A stretch of 64,000 nucleotides of DNA from assembly GCF_024807035.1 (NCBI RefSeq), contig NZ_JANUCQ010000001.1, forward strand, positions 186,001 to 250,000, given 5' to 3'. Of this stretch, positions 58,173 to 64,000 are shown one piece after another. Under the pieces are notes generated by a model. That model did no database searches. It saw only the letters and a list, made by a program, of their open reading frames with translations, and was not told where the DNA came from. The translations under genes and the position numbers were made by a program. The DNA is from Methanococcus voltae PS (GTDB taxonomy: Archaea > AGJL01 > Methanococci > Methanococcales > Methanococcaceae). The stretch's first letter is position 1; every line of letters starts with the position of its first letter.

Positions 58173-59834
58173 TTAATTCAATTTTTTGCCCATATAGGCA
58201 CCTATTAAGTTGTAACCTTGTTTTTTATAGTATTCTCTAACTCCAATACCACTGGTTATCAATATTTTTGATTTTTCGTGACTTTTTGCGATTTTTTCAG
58301 CTTCTTCGAGCATTAATTTTCCATAACCTTTGTGTTGCCAGTTTTTGGTATCTTCTATTTTAGAACCCAATTCCTCCTGCTGACCACATACGTGAACTTG
58401 TCTTATTAAAGCAGTATCCTTATCTATTTCGGGTCTAAATACTGCTTCCATATCTGGAATTCTAAGTCTCAAGTAGCCAATTAATAAATCATTTTTAACA
58501 TCTTCATAGGATATAAAAAATTCTTTACCCCCGCTAGCCTCATATTCTTCAACAAGTAGTTTTATACTTGATAAGTCTGGTTTTATACCTTTTTTATAAC
58601 AAACGTGACCTACTTCCCTACATCTGATACATTTACACTTTATACCTTTTTCTTCGAGATTTTTATACACCAATTCTCCAAGGTTACTTTTTTTAACGCC
58701 TTCATCAATAACTGTTGCCGGAATATCTCGCTGTATACGGGACGTTCTAATCCATTTTGGCATAATTGATTTAGCATAAGTCACTAATTCAACGGCTTCT
58801 TCATCAGAAATTGGTTTATATTCTCCTTTTTTCCATAGGTCATAAAGTTCTGTTCCTTCAATAACCAAACAAGGGTAGAATTTTATTAAATCTGGCTTAA
58901 AACCTGGATTATCGAATACTCTTTTAATATTTTCTCTATCCATTTCTTCAGTGGTATGTGGCAATCCTGGAATAAGGTGGTAAGAGACCTTTAAACCGCT
59001 GTTTTTAAGACGTGAAGTAGCATTAATTGACTCAGAAACTGAGTGACCTCTTTTTACAAAGTCTAGTACTTCATCATATGTGCTTTGTATACCTAATTCG
59101 ATACGAGTGGCTCCTAACTTCAACATTTCGTCGATATGCTCTTCTTTACAGTAATCAGGACGTGTTTCAATTGTAAGAGCAACACATCTATGAGGAGCAG
59201 TTTCATTTATTTTTTGAGCTTCTTCAAGTGATTCAGATACTACGCCGTTCATAGCATCTAAACAGCCTTTTATAAAGTTTTCTTGGTATTCTATGTCTCG
59301 CCCTGGGAAAGTACCGCCCATAATGATAAGTTCAACTTTATCGGTTGGATGACCTACTTTTTCAAGTTGTGCTAATCTTTCAGAAGTCTGTATATAAGGG
59401 TCAAATTTATACATAATACCTCGCATAGTCGCAGGTTCTTTTCCCGTATAACTTTGAGGAACATCCCCAAATACACTTTCCTTACCGCCCGGGCAAAAGG
59501 AACATTTACCATGTGGACAAGGTTCGGGTGAAGTCATAACTGCTACCACAGCAACACCTGAAAGTGTTCTAATAGGTTTTTTTCTTAAAATTAAAGATAA
59601 TTGTTTTTTTTCTAAATCTGTAGCAAGAGCGAGAATATCTGAATTAGGGGGAAATCCAATATTTAAATCGAATTTTCGAAGGCTTTTTGCTTTGATATCT
59701 TCTACTTTCTGTTTTTTTCTTTTTGCGTCCAATTCTTCAATTTTTTCTTTATTGGACAATAATTCTTCAATTAAATATCTTATAAATTTTTTATATTCTT
59801 CCGTTTTCTTAATCTTTGAGAGTTCCGAAGTCAT
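58173..59834 (-). CDS. elp3: Archaeal Elp3, tRNA uridine-34 acetyltransferase/radical SAM enzyme
   Basis: Elp3 starts 5-carboxymethyl-type modification of wobble uridine. The 553-residue protein has an N-terminal tRNA-binding helical part, the radical-SAM cluster motif CPHGKCSFCPGG (Cys106, Cys111, Cys114), IIMGGTFPGRDIEYQ, ALTIETRPDYCKEEHIDEML and LGIQSTYDEVL, a zinc-binding CKCIRCREVGH, and a C-terminal GNAT domain with the acetyl-CoA loop WQHKGYGKLMLEEAEKIA. ATG 59834 follows GGTGATATT. It is monocistronic on the minus strand. Confidence 0.96.
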   Translation of the reverse strand: MTSELSKIKKTEEYKKFIRYLIEELLSNKEKIEELDAKRKKQKVEDIKAKSLRKFDLNIGFPPNSDILALATDLEKKQLSLILRKKPIRTLSGVAVVAVMTSPEPCPHGKCSFCPGGKESVFGDVPQSYTGKEPATMRGIMYKFDPYIQTSERLAQLEKVGHPTDKVELIIMGGTFPGRDIEYQENFIKGCLDAMNGVVSESLEEAQKINETAPHRCVALTIETRPDYCKEEHIDEMLKLGATRIELGIQSTYDEVLDFVKRGHSVSESINATSRLKNSGLKVSYHLIPGLPHTTEEMDRENIKRVFDNPGFKPDLIKFYPCLVIEGTELYDLWKKGEYKPISDEEAVELVTYAKSIMPKWIRTSRIQRDIPATVIDEGVKKSNLGELVYKNLEEKGIKCKCIRCREVGHVCYKKGIKPDLSSIKLLVEEYEASGGKEFFISYEDVKNDLLIGYLRLRIPDMEAVFRPEIDKDTALIRQVHVCGQQEELGSKIEDTKNWQHKGYGKLMLEEAEKIAKSHEKSKILITSGIGVREYYKKQGYNLIGAYMGKKLN

Positions 59835-60051
59835 AATATCACCATAATTGTAATTGCAATACCTTTGTGTTTAGTAATTTAGTAAATTTAATAATCTTAT
59901 ATTTTAATAGTTAATGAACTTAATATATACAAAGAAAATATTTAAAATAATCTATAATACAACACCATTATATAATTATTATGTATTTATGTATTTTTTA
60001 GAATTTTAGAATTTTAGAATATATGGTAAAAATTTGAAGATGGCTGATAAT

Positions 60052-60993
60052 ATGAATATAAGATATATCGACGCACATTGCCACATGGAATATAGGAGAT
60101 TAAAAAATAGAGAAGAATTGATAAATCGTGCAATCGATAATAATGTAGAAATGATTACCAGTGGGGAAAGTTTAGGTGGATGTAAAAGGGCACTCGATTT
60201 AAAAACCAAATATCCCAAAGATATCAATGTCACAATGGGGTATCACCCTTCTAGGGTAAAATCTGATTGGAAAGTAATTGAAGACACCTATAAGTTTATC
60301 GAGAAAAATCAAGATTCAATAGTTGCAGTTGGCGAAATTGGTCTTGATAGTGGCATAACAAGTCAAGCAGATTTGGATAAACAGGAAAAAATATTTAGAA
60401 AATACTTAACTTTGGCAAAAGAATTGGATATGCCAGTTGTCATTCATGCAAGAGGTTTTGAAGATAAAGCGTACAAAATAATACGGGAAATTACCAAAAA
60501 CGATATAAAAATCGTATATCATTGTTTTAGTGGAAGTAATCAACTAGCAAGAGAATTAATAGATAATGGTAATTATATATCAATTTCTACACAATTATGT
60601 TTTTCGGAATATCATAAAAATTTGATAAAAGAATTATTGGGTATTTATGATATGGATTTATTTAATAATACTCTTTCAGAAACAGACAGTCCTTTTGTAT
60701 CGCCTATAAGGGGAGAACAAAATGAGTCTTCAAATGTGCGATTAGTGGTAAATGAATTTGGAAAAATTTATAATTTAGTATCTGACGAAAAAGATAATTG
60801 CAACGGTATTAATAATATAAATAATAAATTAGATAATAAGAATAATAAGAATAATAATAAAAATAATTATAATGACAATAATAAGAATATTTCATGTAAT
60901 GGTATGGGCAATCAAATAATTAATCAAGATAATAACTTAATTAATATAGCTAAACTTATATATTCTCAAACTAAAAGATTATTCAACATATAG
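60052..60993 (+). CDS. TatD-like metal-dependent hydrolase
   Basis: A 313-residue amidohydrolase-fold protein of the TatD group. YIDAHCHMEY holds the HxH metal site, GYHPSRVKSDWK, AVGEIGLDSGI (catalytic Glu), VIHARGF (His) and YHCFSGS (His), and SETDSPFVSPIRGEQNESSNV is the final Asp motif. TatD enzymes are nucleases in other organisms; this one's substrate is unknown. The C-terminal region carries an Asn/Lys-rich insert (about 253-290, e.g. DNKNNKNNNKNNYNDNNK). ATG 60052 has GGCTGATAAT before it, so it is preferred over ATG 60040 and TTG 60034. Confidence 0.85.
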   Translation: MNIRYIDAHCHMEYRRLKNREELINRAIDNNVEMITSGESLGGCKRALDLKTKYPKDINVTMGYHPSRVKSDWKVIEDTYKFIEKNQDSIVAVGEIGLDSGITSQADLDKQEKIFRKYLTLAKELDMPVVIHARGFEDKAYKIIREITKNDIKIVYHCFSGSNQLARELIDNGNYISISTQLCFSEYHKNLIKELLGIYDMDLFNNTLSETDSPFVSPIRGEQNESSNVRLVVNEFGKIYNLVSDEKDNCNGINNINNKLDNKNNKNNNKNNYNDNNKNISCNGMGNQIINQDNNLINIAKLIYSQTKRLFNI

Positions 60994-61021
60994 TTTAAGT
61001 TTAGAGTAAGCAGGTGAAAAT

Positions 61022-61354
61022 ATGGAAAGTTGCAAATGTGGAAATTTCATAGCTAAACTACTTACAATAATAGACTCTAATGAAGTTTTAGATTCTCCTG
61101 AAGTCTCAGGAACTATGCGAGCTAAGGCTAACAGGGAGAATATAGACTTGTATTCTAAAAATCATACTGTTGCCATATTAAATATCCAAGGTACTGACAG
61201 CTACCAAATTTATTTTTTGAAGAAAAATATGGATGTTAATCATATTGAAGAAGACTTGAAGAAATTTGGAGCGGTTTTAAATCATGATTCTAAATTAATA
61301 CTAAAAAATTACATTGAGATGATGAGCGATGAAGGATGCAAAAGGGATAGATAA
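61022..61354 (+). CDS. Methanogen hypothetical protein (possibly DUF749)
   Basis: A 110-residue soluble protein with CKCGNFIAKLLTIIDSNEVL at the start and HTVAILNIQGTDSYQIYFL in the middle. This resembles what I recall of DUF749, an archaeal family, but I hold the match loosely. It begins with ATG 61022 after CAGGTGAAAAT, 28 bases past the tatD-like stop, and its last 26 bases overlap the next gene, whose start is ATG 61329. These three genes are therefore likely cotranscribed and the last two translationally coupled. Confidence 0.6.
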   Translation: MESCKCGNFIAKLLTIIDSNEVLDSPEVSGTMRAKANRENIDLYSKNHTVAILNIQGTDSYQIYFLKKNMDVNHIEEDLKKFGAVLNHDSKLILKNYIEMMSDEGCKRDR

Positions 61355-61865
61355 GAAATGGGTGGTTTTAAACAACTTAACTTTAGAACTTTCAAAGAAG
61401 AGGCCTATTCCAAAAGAATATTTTGATAGATTAAGAATTGCAAATAATATTATAACCTATTACATTTTAGATGAGCACGCAGATTTTAATGTATTAATGG
61501 GTGCTGAAAAAGAGATTTCGGTGTTACAAGGTGCACTATTTGGTATGTGTGATGAAAAAATGGCCAAAGATTTTTTGGATAAACTCGGAAAAGCTTCAAG
61601 AGGGGAGTTAGATGTTCAATTTCCATTAAAGCAAACTCCTTATAATCCAGAAGTTAAAAAAAGAAAGGCGACTGAAGTTATTCGTGTAAAAATGCCTGTT
61701 GAATTGCATCCTGAAATTTTGGGGGAACTTAGTGAAGATAATGGATTAATATTTTCGCAAAGTGAAGAAGAAGACCTTAAAATACTTATCGAAGGGGAAA
61801 AATCCAAAATAATGACTGCTTTAAAAGATTTAGCAGTAATCTGGAAATTTAATAGTTTAAATTAA
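61329..61865 (+). CDS. Methanogen hypothetical protein, DUF2096-like
   Basis: A 178-residue soluble protein. The start KKWVVLNNLTLELSKKRPIPKEYFDRLRIANN and the segment KMPVELHPEILGELSEDNG resemble DUF2096, an uncharacterised archaeal family; that match is from memory. It overlaps the previous gene by 26 bases in a different frame, which points to coupled translation. The C-terminal end (KIMTALKDLAVIWKF) is helical. No catalytic motif is visible. Confidence 0.65.
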   Translation: MKDAKGIDKKWVVLNNLTLELSKKRPIPKEYFDRLRIANNIITYYILDEHADFNVLMGAEKEISVLQGALFGMCDEKMAKDFLDKLGKASRGELDVQFPLKQTPYNPEVKKRKATEVIRVKMPVELHPEILGELSEDNGLIFSQSEEEDLKILIEGEKSKIMTALKDLAVIWKFNSLN

Positions 61866-62054
61866 TATAGTAATATAATAACATAATAATTATAAAAATA
61901 ATAACATAATAATGACAATAACAATAACTCAAAATAGCTTTTTTTTATTTTTATTTTATTTTTAAATTTTTTAGTTTTATTATATAATAGATTTTTAAAT
62001 TTTTTTAATTATTCAAAAAAGTAATATAAAATATTAAACAAATTAATATTTTAA

Positions 62055-63014
62055 TTAAATTAATTTGTTTAATGGGTGTTTCTCATCAGGTGTTGTACCT
62101 AAATCTTTAGCGGTTTCAGCAATAATCATGTCTGTCATTGCAACAGCAGGGAATGCTAATTCTGAATTGTCGATTGGACCGTAGAGAACAAAGTCTCCTG
62201 AAGCCATTGTTTGCACAATGTTAGCACCAATGTCACATACGTGGTGTACGTCTTTTGATAACTGTGCTTTGTCGTTTTCTCTTAATCCTTTTCTGAATTC
62301 TCTTAACCAGTCCCATGCTGATGGAATGTTGTGGATACCACTACCTACTGGTAAACCTAATTTTGCTTTAACAGCAAATGAAGCTCTTACAGCTTGACCT
62401 GCACCGTTACCCATAGGGGTTACAGCAACGTCAATTAATGGATGTTTGATACCTGCTTTTTCAGCGAGTTCTAACATACCTGTTTCAGCTGTTTTACCAC
62501 CGTTGTTTAAAACGTTCAATTTACCTTCTACTGAAGGGTCCATTGGGTCGAAACATAAAACGATTGAAGCTTCAAGGTCACTTTCAACTAAGTTTTGGAA
62601 CTCTTCTTCGTCCATTGAAACGTTGATTGAGTTGTAAACACATTGTCCAGCAAATCCAGCTTCTGTAGCTCTTGTAGCTGCAGCCATTCTTGCTTTACCG
62701 GATGTTGAGTCCAATAACATAGGTCCGTCCCATACATCAGCTACGAAGTCAATGTAGTTAACGAGTGCTTCTTCTGAACCACCGAATACTTGCACTAATG
62801 CTGAGTTACCTGTGATATCTTGCATTTCAGCTTGCTTGTTGATTAATTCTTCAGCAGCAGCTTTATCGAAGATACCTTTTTTAGGATCTTCTACAATTTT
62901 GTGTCTTGCATAAAATATGGTGCCTGATAATGCAGTAGGACATTCTCCTGGTTGTCCTCCAAATCTTGCACCAGCTAATTCAATAATTTCCTGTTCTTTG
63001 TCGAATTTGAACAT
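62055..63014 (-). CDS. mtrH: Tetrahydromethanopterin S-methyltransferase subunit H
   Basis: MtrH passes the methyl group from methyl-H4MPT to the cobamide on MtrA in the sodium-pumping Mtr complex. The 319-residue TIM-barrel protein opens FKFDKEQEIIELAGARFGGQPGE and includes YARHKIVEDPKKGIFDKAAAEELIN, GPMLLDSTSGKARMAAATRATEAG, IVLCFDPMDPSVEGK and GLPVGSGIHNIPSAWDWL, all typical. ATG 63014 has CAGAGGTGGAAT upstream. It is the last gene of the order mtrA, mtrG, mtrH, 21 bases from mtrG, and is soluble on the cytoplasmic side. Confidence 0.97.
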   Translation of the reverse strand: MFKFDKEQEIIELAGARFGGQPGECPTALSGTIFYARHKIVEDPKKGIFDKAAAEELINKQAEMQDITGNSALVQVFGGSEEALVNYIDFVADVWDGPMLLDSTSGKARMAAATRATEAGFAGQCVYNSINVSMDEEEFQNLVESDLEASIVLCFDPMDPSVEGKLNVLNNGGKTAETGMLELAEKAGIKHPLIDVAVTPMGNGAGQAVRASFAVKAKLGLPVGSGIHNIPSAWDWLREFRKGLRENDKAQLSKDVHHVCDIGANIVQTMASGDFVLYGPIDNSELAFPAVAMTDMIIAETAKDLGTTPDEKHPLNKLI

Positions 63015-63035
63015 TATTCCACCTCTGTAACAATG

Positions 63036-63260
63036 TTATTTTATAAGATTGAAGAACTGCAAAGCTCCTGCTAATGAGTATAATAAAACGGTTCCAACTG
63101 CGAAACCAAGTACAATACCTACATCTCTTCCTGTTTTTTGACCTGTTCTTTGGAAGATTTCAGCATTTGTTCTTTCAACTCTATCTTCAACTTCGTCAAG
63201 TTTTTTCTGTAATTCTTTGAATTCCTTGTTTGGTGTTATTACTGTAGGAATTTCAGCCAT
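63036..63260 (-). CDS. mtrG: Tetrahydromethanopterin S-methyltransferase subunit G
   Basis: A 74-residue subunit of the Mtr membrane complex: a soluble coiled-coil helix (ELQKKLDEVEDRVERTNAEIFQ), then IGVAVGT-like DVGIVLGFAVGTVLLYSLAGA as a C-terminal membrane helix. It starts at ATG 63260 after AAGGTGATTAG. The gap to mtrA is 47 bases, too small for mtrF, which lies between mtrA and mtrG in other Methanococcus as I remember. Confidence 0.93.
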   Translation of the reverse strand: MAEIPTVITPNKEFKELQKKLDEVEDRVERTNAEIFQRTGQKTGRDVGIVLGFAVGTVLLYSLAGALQFFNLIK

Positions 63261-63307
63261 CTAATCACCTTATAAATTTAATGATGGAATTATTAGTCTC
63301 TTAATAT

Positions 63308-64000
63308 TTAAAATCCAATTTTTAATATTAATGGTATTGCAACGAATACTAATGCAAACATCATACCATATAATAAACCGGTGAGGCTTTCAGACTGAAC
63401 TCCTGAAGCAAGACCCAAATCTCTTGTAGTTAGGCCTACTTTATAGTCTAGACTTTCGTTTAATTTCCTTATGTATTCAAGGTCTGGTTCTGATACAGTA
63501 GGAATACCTTCGATAGCGAAACCATCGCCTGAATCTTCTCCTGCTTCACCAGCTTTACCCTCAAGGTCTATAACCATAGCTTCTTCGTCTGTTGCACCAG
63601 GGTCTTTGGAGATACAGTCTTTAACTGTTTGTTGAATTTTTCCTTTATCTTCTGAATCAATCATGTCAATTAATTCAACGATTTGATTTTGGAATCTTGC
63701 AACTGGTTCTTTTCCAACGTTTTCCATGAAAGGAATAGCTCCTTTAGCGCCGATAATACCACCATCGTCACCAATTCCGTTTTCATAGAGAGCTTTGAAA
63801 CATTGTCCTGTAATGTGTCCTTGAACTTCTGAACCTGTCACAACCATAAATCTGATGTTAGGATTTGAAATGTAGTTAACAATAACTTTTTCAATACCCA
63901 AGTTTTCTGTGTGGCAAGGTCCTGAGATAGCTGCACCTGCTTCGATAGCTGCTTCATCTAATCCGTGTGAACCCAATGTAACAACAGCTACACAGCTTTC
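63308..64000 (-). CDS. mtrA: Tetrahydromethanopterin S-methyltransferase subunit A (5' end beyond window)
   Basis: The cobamide-carrying subunit of Mtr. The frame is open to the right edge: upstream of the internal TTG 63976 it continues as ESCVAVVT, the usual MtrA sequence, so the true start lies outside and roughly 20 residues are missing. [20 protein letters not shown] holds the His that ligates cobalt, and [23 protein letters not shown] and [12 protein letters not shown] are typical. The C-terminal segment [17 protein letters not shown], then [18 protein letters not shown], is the membrane anchor and looks similar to an MtrF subunit. The rest of the mtr operon must lie to the right. Confidence 0.95.
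   Translation of the reverse strand, partial: ESCVAVVTLGSHGLDEAAIEAGAAISGPCHTENLGIEKVIVNYISNPNIRFMVVTGSEVQGHITGQCFKALYENGIGDDGGIIGAKGAIPFMENVGKEPVARFQNQIVELIDMIDSEDKGKIQQTVKDCISKDPGATDEEAMVIDLEGKAGEAGEDSGDGFAIEGIPTVSEPDLEYIRKLNESLDYKVGLTTRDLGLASGVQSESLTGLLYGMMFALVFVAIPLILKIGF

Overview
The window looks like chromosomal DNA of a mesophilic, very AT-rich Methanococcus (M. voltae is my best guess from the A/T bias and the Asn-rich protein inserts; the species is an inference). The phylum is clear from the content: N5-methyl-H4MPT:coenzyme M methyltransferase subunits (mtrA, mtrG, mtrH), methanogenesis marker proteins 11 and 16, archaeosine synthase, a thermosome subunit, an archaeal Elp3, NadM-type NMN adenylyltransferase, pyruvoyl arginine decarboxylase and archaeal TATA-box promoters. 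A recurrent ribosome-binding pattern (GGTGAT followed closely by the start) let me correct many starts.

Layout. 1-8.3 kb: end of an unknown membrane protein gene, pyrD, a DUF378 membrane protein, trmJ, ileS, a DUF356-like protein and a TmcAL/UPF0348-like nucleotidyltransferase. 8.4-8.7 kb: two tandem identical tRNA-Val(UAC) genes behind one clear promoter. 8.8-13.4 kb: hypB, a tungstate/molybdate permease and ATPase (wtpB, wtpC; no binding protein nearby), a site-2 protease homologue and scpA. 13.4-18.3 kb: tyrA, thermosome, a 775-base spacer holding a GC-richer structured segment that may be a non-coding RNA, and an MFS transporter. 18.45-23.4 kb: the most unusual part, a promoter followed by two tandem 14-codon minigenes with perfect Shine-Dalgarno sites, then a MacB/LolCDE-like ABC system (ATPase, small 4-TM protein, surface-anchored COG1361-like protein, FtsX-type permease). 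23.6-33 kb: carA, a PP-loop ATPase, cobamide genes (cbiG, cobZ), a SpoIIM-like protein, DUF483, trkA, an ATP-grasp glutamate ligase that seems to start at AUU, and tandem DUF4013 paralogues.

33-44.3 kb: methanogenesis marker 16, arcS, an unknown helical protein, methanogenesis marker 11, trpS, a PRMT-like methyltransferase, coaBC and serA. 44.4-48.4 kb: an unknown small protein, then speB, speE, speD and pdaD, which together form a complete arginine-to-spermidine route. 48.6-53.4 kb: a UPF1/Dna2-like helicase, a dihydropteroate-synthase-like protein and ribosomal protein S15. 53.5-57.0 kb: nadM, then bioD, bioF and bioW (pimelate to dethiobiotin, lacking bioA). 57.0-58.2 kb: mostly non-coding, with a 43-codon membrane-peptide gene and a possible small RNA. 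58.2-64 kb: elp3, a TatD-like hydrolase, two methanogen hypotheticals, and mtrH, mtrG, mtrA (cut by the window end).

I saw no CRISPR array, insertion sequence, integrase, rRNA or plasmid-type gene; the segment reads as core chromosome with a few lineage-specific insertions.
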